The translations under genes and the position numbers were made by a program. Positions 1 through 12,538 of a stretch of 64,000 bases of DNA are shown one piece after another (within the stretch, counting starts at the first letter, position 1; each line of letters begins with the position of its first letter). The stretch lies in NCBI RefSeq assembly GCF_022965805.1, contig NC_133105.1, positions 1,426,001 to 1,490,000 on the forward strand, written 5' to 3'. Origin of the DNA: Primulina eburnea. Lineage: Eukaryota; Streptophyta; Magnoliopsida; Lamiales; Gesneriaceae. The notes under the pieces are model-generated. The model was given only the letters and a program-made list of their open reading frames with translations. It was not told the DNA's origin and ran no database searches.

Positions 1-509
1 CGTTAATTGTTCGTGCTTCATACTCCTAGTCCGAACAACATGATCAATTTTCTCGGGTGTTAGCGGCCCCTAAAAATGTTGTGCAATGTAAAAACATAGG
101 CCTTTCTTCAAAAGGTCAAAAAGGTAAACGGGGTAAAATTAATGTACACAAATTCGACAAGATTTTGAACGGTCAATGTTTAAACTTTAAATTACCCCTG
201 AGGTACAAAACCTATTCGAAAATACACTGCAAATGTTCGTCCAGTCAAATAAAAACCAGATTATCATAAACTCCAATGGGATTGAAGTAGGTTCCACCAC
301 AAAATTACTTGAAGCAACTTTTCACATGGCCTGTTTACACGCTTACGAAGTATGGCAACTGCTCGAATCATAAAGTAGTATGTATTTTCACTGACCGGAA
401 ATAAAAAGAAAGGCCCACATACCAACTTATTCACTTTCAGGTCATGCATTCCCCTACGACATAATTCAAAATTTAAAAAGTTAAAGAGGTAATTCCAGTA
501 TTTTCTCAC

Positions 510-2521
510 ATGATAACTGAAGTGGGAAGATTTCAGGCTTGGATATGGGGATTCAGAAATCCAAAAGCGCCCAGCTCGGGCTCTTGCTTGAGCTCGTACA
601 AGTGCCTGCATTCGTCGCAAAACATCTGCAGTCTGCTTCCTCACAAGGTGACCTCTGACCAATGCTTGAAGTTTAACTAATGCTTTCAGGGTCCACAGAG
701 CTCTTCTTGACTACTCATTCAACAAAACAATTAATTGGACTGGTTCTAATAATCCAGTGGTGCGGGGAAAAATGCATTCTTGCAATGATAAAACTGTGGT
801 GCTACCATAGTGGTTTGGCGGGGTCAAGGTGTATGTAAGGTGGGAATTTGAAACGAGACAACATGAAGGTGACAAAAATCGAAATTTTAGTACAGCTCAA
901 TATGTAAAGATATCAAGCCATTTAAACATGAAAGTAAAACTACAAATCAAGCCAGACGCGGCGCCATTCAACAAATTCATTATATAGCAAAATACAAACG
1001 ACTAAACAGCAATAAGGGACAATAATTCATAAATAACATATACCAGTACATAAAGTGAAAGTAGTACAGAAAGTAATTAGCATTTGATGAAACTTTTTTA
1101 ACTAAACTAAAATATCCATCACCAATAATGGAGGCATGGACCATAGACCATAGACGACAAACCATGTTAAATTTTTTTGAAAGATATTGGCGCCTAAGTT
1201 CTGAGACCATTATTGACATTTAAAAGTAAGCATATCAGATACAAACTGAAGAAAGGAATGAACTTAAAATCTCTTATACATAAAAAGTAATAGATATAAA
1301 GCAAACTCAACTTGGATAACTTTAAATCTCAAATGAAATAAAACGAGAATGGGACAAGTAGATACAAAGTTTTTGGAGCTAACTAACCCGAACCAACCCC
1401 ATAATACTTCATACCTTCTATCGCCAGCGGTATACTAAAGAAAGAACTTGCATTCACAACACGTATGAATGAAAGAACACCGAAGCGAAACTTTCACATG
1501 TCGAATTCCCATGAATTGTTTACATAATTTCAAGTCACAAAGATACGCACTTTTTTAACATCATAATAATGCATTTTAAAAAATCAAATTACTGGAACAG
1601 TTTGAAATCCTGGCTACTCCTAACCAACGTAACTAACTCATTAAGAACCATGTCCTGAACCATGAGAAGACCCGAATGATTTGTCGAGTAAGGAGCCCAT
1701 TAGGAGGACAAATTTTATATTACTTTTCTCAAGAAACAGAGGAAAGAAAGCTTCCCTATTGTTATTACGTACAAAACCGATGAAGAATTAATTAAGTCGA
1801 TAAATTTATACGCAAGAATATTAGGGATCAATAAATGCATGAAAAAACGCCATGCCATTGTATTTTTGAAGAGGATGATTAAATTAACTCAACCAGAACT
1901 ACTAGTATCAATACATGCAGGTCCACACGGCTTCGACCTAGCCTTATACCCAATCTGACATCTTCCTTTTTCTTCTTCACCTGCTGATGGGCCGTTCGTA
2001 CATTCTTTAAAAATTATCTACATTGGCACAACACTCGAAACTCCGATTACGTAGTAGGAAAATTGATCGAGAAGTACGGGTGCCCGAAAAATATAAATAG
2101 GAAAGTATAAAACGTGTAGCATACCAGATACGCACGAAAATCTGACTGTATCGTAACGGCTGCCCGCTCCTTCCGGCTCCAGCGCCCAGCGCCTGTTTTG
2201 CTAACGCACGCCGCCGTGCTTGTTGATGTACTCCTACCGCTGCCGCTGGTTAGCTTGACTACCACAGCTGCAGCCTCAGCAGGCCGCGACGGCAGCCTCC
2301 GCAACGGCAGCTGTAGCAGCGGCGACAGCGACTGCATGGTGGCTGGGGTCATTATCGTTCGTGACTACGACGTGTTGTGATTTCAGGTGACTTTTTTCCA
2401 TATGGGACTTTGCAAAGCTCCATTTCTTCTTCGGTGGTTGCCAGATTTGACGTGTGTTCGGGTTTGGATCTGATTTCTTGAGTCCCAGCAGAGCTCTAAA
2501 CCATTTCGAAGCCTTTCCCAT
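510..2521 (-). CDS. IQD: IQD-family calmodulin-binding protein, 5' part; frameshifted exon 1, runs off left edge
   Basis: Exon 1 is 2521-2125 and exon 2 is 710-510. The protein starts [16 protein letters not shown], the signature N-terminus of plant IQD proteins, followed by an Ala-rich helix. The IQ67 calmodulin-binding region spans the splice (IQSDFRAYL / [15 protein letters not shown]) and continues with a second IQ-like repeat ([14 protein letters not shown]) and [20 protein letters not shown] proteins bind calmodulin and act as microtubule or membrane scaffolds (family knowledge). The frame breaks near 2281-2290: the Ala-rich helix runs into a stop, while the continuation ([11 protein letters not shown]) lies in another frame. 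Removing one base there gives a 396-nt exon ending exactly in phase with GTATGC at 2124. Exon 2 starts after TAG at 711-713 and ends at a GTGAGA donor after SYH. The usual next exon (beginning near PGPATPEK) is not in 1-509, so the gene continues beyond the window. The indel may be real or an assembly error. Confidence 0.88.
711..2124 (-). other. IQD intron 1 (about 1.4 kb)
   Basis: This AT-rich intron separates the two halves of the IQ67 domain. It begins GTATGC and ends TAG on the minus strand, phase 0. Splitting IQ67 at this point is typical of IQD genes. I see no nested gene in it. Confidence 0.8.
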
Positions 2522-3283
2522 GGTTTTTCTGGTTATACTAGTGATCGATCAGAGAGTTTAAGAAGCCGTTTTGCGAGAGAGCGCGCTGATGTTTTTCTAT
2601 ACTAAAGGATGAATATCTTCAATCGTAAATAAATATAACCTATTTATTATTTTTAATTCTATCTAATGAATACAAAAATTTTGAACGTATTCTAAATTGA
2701 GTCGATTTTGTTTGCTTCCTAGTAATTTAAAATTTTAATTTTGTAAGGTATATAATTCGATCCCATAAAAAATTGATGATGTTTTGGTGCAATTTTTTTT
2801 TTTTTTTTGAAATGATCGATCAGCACAATCTTATTTATTTTTATTTAATTTTAGACAAAATAAAAAAGAAAAATTGACAAAGGAAACGTTGAAACGTCTT
2901 CGGGTGAAATTTAATTGCTTGCGTAACAAATCTTTTCAATTTCCAAAATATAATAATAAAAAAACATGATCAATATAGTTAATAAGGTCTATGAAAACTT
3001 TTACTGTATTTAATTTAATAATAATGGTAAGATCTTTCATTAATTGGTTAAGGGTTTAATGTTTGTATCCCGTTGACTAAAAATTAACAGCGAACACGAA
3101 AAAAAGAGCATTAAAAAATTAAGCAAATTTGTAGAGAAGTATTAATGCTTTGGAAGAATTCATATTTGACTACATAGATTAAACAGAATAATATAAATAT
3201 AAAACTTCATAAAGTGCAAAATAATGTTTTGAAAAAAAAAATATTAAACGCAACATAAATAATGAGACTATCAAAATTTGCAA

Positions 3284-3336
<53 letters not shown>

Positions 3337-6300
3337 TAATTGTGACATATATATTATCAAAAAATAAATAAAAATCCCTCTAGAGCCAGTTGTTCTGGTC
3401 AGAGCAACGTCACTTCTGTGTTGGGAAATCGAAATAGCTACTATAGACTGTCTGCAACCGTCTTGACAGGAACCAACTTTTTGCCTGTATTTTCTAGTTT
3501 TCAGTTTTACTAGTGACACATGAGTCGCTTTGATACGAGGAACATCATTTTATTTTCTTAATTAAATATTATAAATATAATTGATTTGTCTCACGGAACA
3601 AAAATAAGTTATTATACACATTTTTGCATACTTAATCTTAAAGCATTATTTTATTAATTATTAATATTTAAATATGCAACAGTAACCATATTTTTTTTTT
3701 TTGTAGAAATATGTTTGCGCGGATATGAGTCCGAATGTGACAAGATTCTTAAAACGAGACTCTCTCTATTTTTTTTCCTTCAACCATTCGATATTTTATT
3801 CCGTATAATGTAATGATTGTTTGGGTCGTAAATATAAATATAAAATGAATAAATGGGTTAAAAAATCAAGAGTGATTAGTGAGTGTTTGGATTCATCAAA
3901 TCTGGGGATATCGGATGGACAAGAGCTGATATAGGAAAATTAAGTAATTTGCTGCTACTAAAAAAAAAGCGATTTTTGCAAAATTTTGATTTCCCTCTTG
4001 ATATTATATAATAAATACATCACCTTCACTTCTAAAATTTCAGAATTCGCCATTTATTATTATGATTAGAAGTACTTCCAAATTTTAGGAAAATATGCGC
4101 GAAATTAAATATTAGTCATTAATGAGAATTTTTTGTTTAAAAAAAACGACAAGAATTAAAGAAGTCGGCAACGCCGTGTGAATGCGGGCCGGCCGAAAAT
4201 ATGGTGCCGCCAATAATGGAACGACTTCCGCTTCTGTGAACTTGGAAATTAAATGCACTCTAAATTAAATTCGTATATAAACAAATATTTTACTAATTAA
4301 CTGCCATATAAATGAAGAGTGGGTGTTGTCTCGAGTATTTGAATTTTTTAGAGCCACATTATGTAATATATTTGTTAAATATACATTAATACTTTATATT
4401 TTCATGTACGATTTCTCAAAAACAATATCTTCTTTAAAAATAATTCATTATTTCCACGATTGAGCAGTTGAATCTGATGGATAAATGATAGCTTCGTGAA
4501 TGTCACAGTGTTTTATTTGAGCACATATCTCATCAGACGATCTCACATATTTATATTTAATGATATGATTCGACCCGATCAATGTTTGGAGTAAAAAATA
4601 ATATTTTTTATATACAAAATAATACATTTTCATGGATTGAGTAGGTAAAAAATCTAGATCACAAAATCAATTCATGGGATAGTCTCATAAGAATTTTGTG
4701 TTTTTTTCCACATATACCTATCGATTATAAAAGAAAATGAGTGTGTTGAGTGAGCAATTTTTCAAGTTGGAATGTGTTCTTTTCTTGTGAGTACTCTTGA
4801 CTAGGGGTGATGAGCCCGGATCAGGTGGTCTGCACACGCTCAAACAAAAAAATATTAGCGGAACGCTAAAATTGTTTTTGACATAGTTCACTCCAATTCT
4901 TAAGTCAGTGAAATCAGCCAACGAAAAAATACATATATTTGTATTTTGTTGCCTGCCATGAATTGCAACGGGCCCGATTTGAGGGTGGGATGTCCGAGCC
5001 AGGATTGAAAAGACTTGCATGAATTAGAAAAAGCAGGCAAGTACGTAACTCTCTTATTGCCAGTTTGGGAATTCGCATCACGTGCATGGATTGTACGTTC
5101 TCGTCTGCTCCCCTACCCTATATATTTTTCTTCTTCTTATTATTATTATTAATTATTAATTTATGACCTATCACTATATCTATCCCATTGATTTGATATT
5201 TGGATAGATAAAAATAAAAATTATCTTATAAGTTGCAGCACTACTTTTGTATTGGCAATTTTTATTATCTTAATTAACAGAATATATATTATGATTATGA
5301 TTTTTAAATAAAATCTAAACAATTATTTATATTTTTTAAACCTTAAAATATATTATTTTTAAAATTTTTAATTAATTTTTTTAATCATTTTTATCAGTTA
5401 AATAAAAATTATTGCATGTTTTGTGTAATTATATAATGATAAAAATAAAACAAAAAGGATATATATCATTTATGACTTGTTTATGGTCTTTAAATTTTAT
5501 AAATTATAATTATCATGTTGGAGATGAAATGAAAATAGAATAAAAAAAATTTAGGAACCATTTAGTTCACTGTATTATTTATTAATATTTTTATCAACAT
5601 TTTTATTCAATTTAATATCATGTTTGATGTACAATATTATTTATCCGATCCATATACCAATAATTTATCTCACATATTTTATTATTAAAAATTATTACTT
5701 ATCTTCGTACTATTTGTCGAATATCACGAACCAAATTATATCTCAAGCCTCAAGGTACCGTTTGTTTTTTTATTAAAATGATATTTTAAAAATTCTTTGA
5801 TATTTTTGTAAATATTTGTTTAAAACTCGCCCAAATCTTCTTAATTATTTTTCTAAAGTATAACTAAATAGATATTTTATTTTCAGATATATTTCCAATA
5901 TAGTTTTCTCGAAACAAACATCCGGAAAACGTTGGGAACGTAGACTTTAGACATGTGGCCGATTGATTACCCACGAAAAAAGAATTGTCGAAAAACTTTT
6001 AGATTTTATTTTTTTTATTGTGTTATTATAAATTAATTTTTGATTTAATCATCATTATTGAATTTTTTTTTTTTTTGAATTGTGCCAACTCTAAACCTGT
6101 CAAATTTCAACTCGTATGGGCCCACTTTTAAGATATTGTATCATCGTGGGGGTGCAAAGATAATCTTCTATTTAATTTTGTATTTGTGTACATTTAAAAA
6201 AACTAAAAATTATAGTAATTGTACATCTCAAATATTTGAAATTATACGTATAAAGATCAATTGTTTTCTCGATGAGGGGAAATTATTGATCTGTAATAGT

Positions 6301-7034
6301 CAATGCTTATAGTTCTAGTTTTGTGGAAGTAGAAGAGTGGGGAGATTTATGTTTTTTTATAATTAAAAAAAACCATACATAAAATTTAATTTTTGATCTC
6401 TCCCCATTTATCTATCCTTGGTGTTTCCATTTAAGACATCAAGGCCAAAAAAAAAAAAAACAAATATATGAAACATTGATTTAATGTAGGTAACAATATA
6501 GTATAATTAATATATGTATATCTATGTATTTTCCAATCAAGCAATTATTAAGTACAACAAAATAATTATCTACAATTGATCTATTAAAGTCTCATATTTT
6601 GAAACTTTTGTACAACTTCTTCCTTATCAATCGTTAAAAATATTTCTACAATATATTTAATTAATTCAATCATTACTCACTTGATTGATAACATCCTATC
6701 TATAACCATCGTCACAACCAGTAGAATTAGTATAAAATATATTAATACCATCAGTTTGATTATTTATTTCAAAGTAATTTATTGTGATTGTATAGTAATA
6801 AATGATATTTTTTTAAAGTGAAACATCATAACATATGACGTAAAATGTTTTAAGTTTAAAATTTTAAAAAGTGAACAACAACTTAACAATTACTATGATA
6901 ATTTATTAATTTTATAAAATTAATAAAAAAATAATTTCTTGTTCCTTAAGTAGAAAAAGGAAGACAAAATTCAGAAAAGTTAAAAACTTTTTGTGTTTAA
7001 CCCGGACAGTCCAAATAGAAAAACCATCACCTGT
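2522..7034. other. AT-rich intergenic region
   Basis: No open frame here has a recognisable domain or plausible codon use. It holds the IQD upstream region, a TA microsatellite at 3285-3332 and several A/T homopolymers. A GC-richer patch near 4160-4240 and the 4718-5020 stretch showed no protein I recognise. Confidence 0.6.
3285..3332. repeat. (TA)n microsatellite
   Basis: About 24 uninterrupted TA dinucleotides. Confidence 0.95.
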
Positions 7035-7171
7035 CAATTACATTCACCCTATAATAATATTTACCTACAATGAGTGTCACATTGATAATAAATCATTAAT
7101 TTACTTACTAAATTTACTCAAGAAAAATAATCAACTTACTAAAATGAATTTAAAGCAAGTAATTTCATCTA

Positions 7172-7369
7172 TATAAAACATATAATTAAGTAACAATAAT
7201 AAAAATATTAATTCTTTAGACTTAATAATATTACTGATTTAAATTTCTCGGCTGTAATCAATTTTCCTTTTATAAAACATATAATTAAGTAACAATAATA
7301 AAAATATTAATTCTTTAGACTTAATAATATTACTGGTTTAAATTTCTCGGCTGTAATCAATTTTCCTTT
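7172..7369. repeat. 99-bp tandem duplication
   Basis: 7172-7270 and 7271-7369 are near-identical head-to-tail copies; one difference I can see is CTGATTT versus CTGGTTT. The duplication lies upstream of NOT2 copy 1. Unit 2 (near 14480) has only one such segment, so it arose after the large duplication or was lost from unit 2. Confidence 0.92.
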
Positions 7370-7956
7370 TATTGTAACCCGTCTATGATTTTGGCATATA
7401 TTTTCAATATTTTTCGGAGAAAAGAACCGCCAAAATTAGAAAAAGCAAAAACATGTTAATGTTTCCATTCAGGTGACAAATGGCAAATACCAAAAAATAT
7501 TTATTTGAGTCAACATTATTCTCCATGCATGTAAATGTAATTAAATACAAAATCCAAAGTTTGTGTGAAGCGATGTTACAGTAATTTTCCATTCAAAGTT
7601 TATGTTTGCTTTTTTTTTTAGTCTAGGTCATGTTTTGTTTTCTTTTCAAATTTAAAGTTAAATAAAAAATGGATTTTAATAAAAAGTAAAATGTTTTATC
7701 AATTAATAAATAAAGTAAAGCTTTTATTTTAAAGTAAATTAAACTAATGTTTGTCAAAGGTGTTTTTTTTTTTATCATTGTAATCTAACACAAATGCATA
7801 TAGAAACTTATGGACTCACTTTTTTTAAATATTTTATATTATATTACGATTTGATCGTTTTTATATTAATTTATTTAAATTTAAATAGAATGATCTAAAA
7901 AATAAAGACAAATGTTAAGAATTCTACAAGATAAGCTCAATTTAATTTCAAATTTT

Positions 7957-8124
7957 GAGTGGGTCTAACCGTCTCACGGATCTTAATCTGTGAGACGGGT
8001 CAAGCCTACCTATATTCACAATAAAAAATAATACTCTTAGCATAAAAAATAATACTTTTTAATGGATGACCCAAATAAGAGATCCGTCTCACAAATATAC
8101 GACCGTCTCACACAAGTTTTTGCC
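7957..8124 (+). mobile_element. GTGAGAC-type MITE, copy 1
   Basis: Starts GAGTGGGTCT and ends AAGTTTTTGCC, with near-palindromic GTGAGAC/GTCTCAC blocks near both ends. TTTCAAATT occurs 2 bp left of the element (7946-7954) and directly right of it (8125-8133), giving a 9-bp target duplication. The homologous place in duplication unit 2 (near 15225) lacks the element, so this is an insertion with a visible empty site. Confidence 0.85.
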
Positions 8125-8492
8125 TTTCAAATTATAAAATTACTTACTTTAAATAAATAAAAATCTCTAGTGTAGATTATGCATTAAATAGCATCATATT
8201 ACATAGATTGTTTGAACTTACACGACTCATGTTAAAAAGATTGAGTAGATTTTTTTATTACAGAGATAAAATTATGAATAGGATAATTATAATATTTTTA
8301 TTAAATATTAGGACGCAGAAAAAGACAATTTTATGCAAATTTAGTTTTACATACTAACTTCAAATTTATACATGATGTACATACAATGCATTATTTACCA
8401 AAAATAAATTTTATAAACCCAAAATAAATATTTGAAAGGAGAATTGTAGAGAATTGTACATTCCTAGCACCGTAGACAATGGAGAGTCCTCC

Positions 8493-8500
8493 TATATAAA
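8493..8500 (+). promoter_or_regulatory. TATA box of NOT2 copy 1
   Basis: TATATAAA lies in a block conserved with unit 2. The coding ATG at 9470 lies in a later exon that starts at 9455, so the 5' UTR is spliced. The transcript would begin roughly 30 bp after this box. Confidence 0.6.
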
Positions 8501-9469
8501 GAGAGTCTTGTATGATTTCCAGCCAGCCAACTTACTACAAAGCACCCTTCTTCACAACAGCTCCTGCTCACCACTTAACATTCAGTGAGAACAACTTTCC
8601 ATAGAATTTGATTTTTTTTTAATCAATATATTTTTTAGGGTTTTATAAGAATCTGGGTGAGCATGCACGCGTTTGTTTAAATTGAATTCGCGTTGCTTTA
8701 GAGTTTTTTTGTTTTGTTGAATTTCTTTTGTTTGTGTGGATGTGGTTATTGCATGGGTTAAGAATTGAGTTTAAAGAATTCGATGTTGTCTTAGAAGTTA
8801 TATCTCTTCTTTTTCCTGGAGTTCTGGAATTCTGGATTTGATTTAGTTGAGCAAATGATTTAAAGGAGACATCGTTGAACGAAGAGATCTGATTTACTTG
8901 GTAAACATTTTTTCCAAGAGAATTACTTTATCAGAAGTGAGATCTTGGTGCCTAGCAAATTAAAATGGCAGAAATTTTTTTTGAAAGCATTAAAAAGACA
9001 GAATTGGTTTATGTTTTGTGGGTTTTTAAACAAAGATCTGGATTTTCATGCCCAAAAGAAAAAGAAACAAGTTATTCGACCGTTAACCGTTTAAAAAAAA
9101 ACTATTTTGTGATAATCGATTGTTTGTGTTACTTAAATCATGTCGTTGTATATTTACCGTATGTTGGACGTTACAAGATTCATGGAATCGAGTTTGCGTC
9201 ACTTGCTTTATATATGATGGAATGACGATTTTAAATTCTATCCGAATTACTATGCGCGTATTAAGAAAAAGTTGACAAGAAGATGGTTCTTAGATTTTTT
9301 GGTCATTTGGTGATCTTTATGATTCTTTTTGGCGATGCATCATCGAATAGTTGGAAAATCAGTCAATGTGTTGCATATGCCATAAAAAGTTTGGCATGCA
9401 TATTTTGAAAGACCAAAATGATTTAATTATAATGTTGTACTTATTATCTTGCAGTTATTTAAGTGCAAA

Positions 9470-12400
9470 ATGTGGACACCAAAGACATCAAACAAGTCTA
9501 ACTCAAACCGTGTAGATGACAATGGAAGAACTTATTTGACTCCCTATTCTACCCCATTTGTTCCATCTAGTACTGCTGCTTCTAATGAATCTGGTACGTG
9601 GTATACTCTCCAAGTTGCTCAATATCTACTTTTTTATATAGATGTTGTAATTCTTGAATTAACACAAATTTCTTTCCCCAATATTTTTGGAAACGATAAA
9701 GGGCTTCGCAACAATATTCACGGGAGTTTTACTCCGTATTTTGCTGGATCATATGCATCAAGAAGTTCAACAAATACTGTAGGTCTTCCAAGTGGCATTC
9801 AACAAACTCAAGGAGGCTCATCGAGTATGAGAAACACGTCATACGTCAAATGTTGTCGAATGTTTTGATTCTACAATCTTTTCATCATATTTTGTGATTT
9901 CAGGGTCACCTTTGATTCCAAACAAGCCACCTTTGGTTCCAAATAAGGGACATGCAGGACGAATGGTCAATTCTATTGGTGGTCTTGTCAGTGCAGATGG
10001 TAGTGGTTCAAGTTCTACTGGTTTGGCTAATATCCCTAGTCCTGTTTCTGGCTTGAATTTGTCCGGTATATACTATAAGTTTATCACATATGATTACCTA
10101 AGTAGCACAACAATATTGGCTAGATTATACTTAAAACCCGATAATGTTTAGCATTTACAAGTTCTATGTGCATGATCTAACTTATCCATTTGTTAGTTTT
10201 TCACGTTTGCTCAGCAATAACAACATTGTACATTTTTACATAAGTTGCATTGAAGTATTCTTTATTTGCATTTATAGATATACAAGTCATGCAAAATTAA
10301 ATGTTGAAAAACCAATTTCATTTACACTGCCACTGATATTCAAGTAACATTTGTATTTCTTAGCTTCTTGTATGTTCCCCATTCCCGGAAATTCTGATTT
10401 TGGGGCTCCTCTTTAATAAATCAACTCCTAACTCTAATCTATATCGGTTAATTAGAAACCACGCATATGGAAAAGTTTGAGATTTGCTAGGGTTTCAATT
10501 GTTTCATCAAGAAAATGAATGGGTCTAGCTGCCGATTTCATCTATTTAGTCTAGTCTGACTTCAATGGAATATTTATCATTAGTTGAGCTTGATACGATG
10601 ATCGAATCTATTTGCTTTTCTTTCTTGGAATTATGATAGGTGGTCTTAACATTGGCGGTCTCGTTGATTATAGCGCAACACAGCGCCAGGAAGAACATTT
10701 TGTGCAGCCTCAGCAGTATTCAGTAAGTTAATGCACTTGAAGATGAGGTTTACTTGAAGATTTGTGAATATCTACATGATTCTTAAATACCTGTTGTCTA
10801 CTAGATGGGAAGATCTCCCCATGTAGATATTCACAAATCTTCAAGTAAACATCGATCCTCTACCAGGAGATATTCATTTTGATTGTCTGGTAGAGGATAT
10901 TTCATTTCCTATGCCAGACAATCAAGATCTTCATTTTCATGGTTCCGTGGTATGCACGACCTATTCTTACTATTATGATTTAAGCTTCAAATGATCCAGT
11001 AATTTTCGTAATTTAAATCTAAGACTTTCTTCACTGAAGATTTTTCCCCCAAATGACTAAGAAAATATATAGGGGATATTTTGTATTTCTAATTACTTGT
11101 AATCTGTCATCTTATGCAGCGATATCAGCATTTCCAACAACCTCAACCTCAACCTCAACCTCAACCACAACCTCGCTTCTATTATCCCTCAAGAGGTTAT
11201 AAAGAGGTGGCACAAAGCTCTCGGCTAGGACCTGATGACTATGGGTTGCTTGGTTTGCTTAAAATAATAAAAGGTGCAAATCCGGCTAAAACTTCTCTTG
11301 CTATTGGGGTTGATCCGCACTCCCTTGGCCTCGACTTAAATTCTCTGGAGCCTCTTAACCAAAAGTTTGCATCTCCATGGTCTGATGAACCTGTGAAAGA
11401 AGGGCCCAAGTATAATATCCCTGATTGCTACAACACTGGACAACCTCCTCCATTGAAGGTGTTTTTTTTATTCCTTTAATTGGTTAACTAGTGCAAACAT
11501 ATTCAGTTAACGTTGTTATTAATTAATGATCGCCTTGTATTCGTGCAGCTTAGTCACTTCAAGAAATTCCATCTAGCGATGTTGTTTTACATTTTTTACA
11601 GGTAAGTACTTCGATTCGGGACTTTTATTAATTTAAAATTTAGGTACAGTGGTGCTTATCTTTGTGGATTTCGTCTCCTATATATCTTGCAGTATGCCAC
11701 AAGATCAGGCGCAACTCTTTGCAGCAAATGAACTGTAAGACTTTTTCATTGAGATATTCGATTTACATTTCTCTTTGTTTCTTGAGCATGCATTTCTCTG
11801 TAGCTATACCATTTTTGCAATATAGAATAGTTAGAGGGTTCGTTGTTGAAACTTGTAGTATTAACATCGAGTTCATAAAAATGAGCTTAAAGATAGCTAG
11901 TCTCGTTCATCCTTCTTGCTAATTAGCGACGTCTTTTTGGAAAGAAGGCCGTTTCTATTACGACGGACGTGTGGCTGCCTCTTCTATTCCTTAAAAATGA
12001 GAATTTAACTCCAGAAAATGACTCAAAAGTTTTTCAATTTCTTCACAGGCATGATAGAGGGTGGTACTTCCATAGAGAGCTCCACATGTGGTTCAGTAGG
12101 GACAAGAACTCGGTTCCTACTGTAAATAATGAAACCTATGAAGTAGGTTGCTACATCTTTTTTGACCCTTCCACATGGCACACCATAAGAAAGGTTAGCA
12201 ATATTAATCTCGAGTTGCCCCCAAAGGGGTCTCTGAGTTTGTATTGTAGGCGAGGGTTCGATTCCTCCATCAACATTTTTTCGGGCACGTCTGTCGCACA
12301 AAACTTGCACAGTACAATTTATCTTACTAACGAGATTTGCAAAGTTATAGTGTATACCGAAAGGTAGCGGTTGCAGACATCATAAAAAAAATGAATCTCA

Positions 12401-12538
12401 ATGATTGTTGTGTTTTTGACATTATATGCTTTTCCAAACCAGAGAATTGGGGTTACTTATTTTTTTCCTTGTCGGATGCAGGAAAACGTTGTTTTGGATT
12501 ACAAAATGATAGAGCAACGACCGGCAATTCCGTTGTAG
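9470..12538 (+). pseudogene. NOT2: NOT2/VIP2-like gene, tandem copy 1, damaged
   Basis: Homologue of CCR4-NOT complex subunit 2, a scaffold in mRNA deadenylation that in plants also affects transcription and microRNA processing (family knowledge). Recognisable exons: 9470-9593, 9702 onward, 9904-10065, 10640-10722, 10805-10949, 11120-11458, 11549-11601, 11693-11734, 12049-12193, 12482-12538. The C-terminal NOT domain is intact and phase-consistent (PDDYGLLGLLKIIKGANP, ASPWSDEPVKEGP, AMLFYIFY, MPQDQAQLFAANEL, DRGWYFHRE, YKMIEQRP, stop at 12536-12538). Two lesions lie upstream. First, relative to copy 2 about 273 bp is replaced by 21 bp after 9842, removing the end and donor of exon 2 plus all of exon 3, so exon 2 reads to a TGA at 9866. 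Second, exon 10805-10949 is rearranged, contains an in-frame TGA and is 145 nt instead of 144. It is probably a pseudogene. A shorter NOT-domain product from an internal start or exon skipping cannot be excluded. Confidence 0.8.
10748..10850. repeat. 31-bp perfect inverted repeat inside NOT2 copy 1
   Basis: Arm 10748-10778 (intron) and arm 10820-10850 (exon) are exact reverse complements with a 41-bp spacer. The right arm replaces exon sequence present in copy 2. Two further inverted pairs follow directly: 10855-10866 with 10887-10898 (12 bp), and the segment ending 10890 with 10914-10925 (12 bp). Confidence 0.93.

Noticed and set aside
4150..5020. Possible small gene in a GC-richer patch
   Set aside because: The frames lack any family motif and have no convincing splice or start context.
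9455..9868. Single 139-residue exon reading through the first intron of NOT2 copy 1
   Set aside because: The intron happens to be open in this copy. Copy 2 has a stop in the matching intron, and the splice sites and flanking NOT2 motifs are conserved, so the frame is not an exon as a whole.
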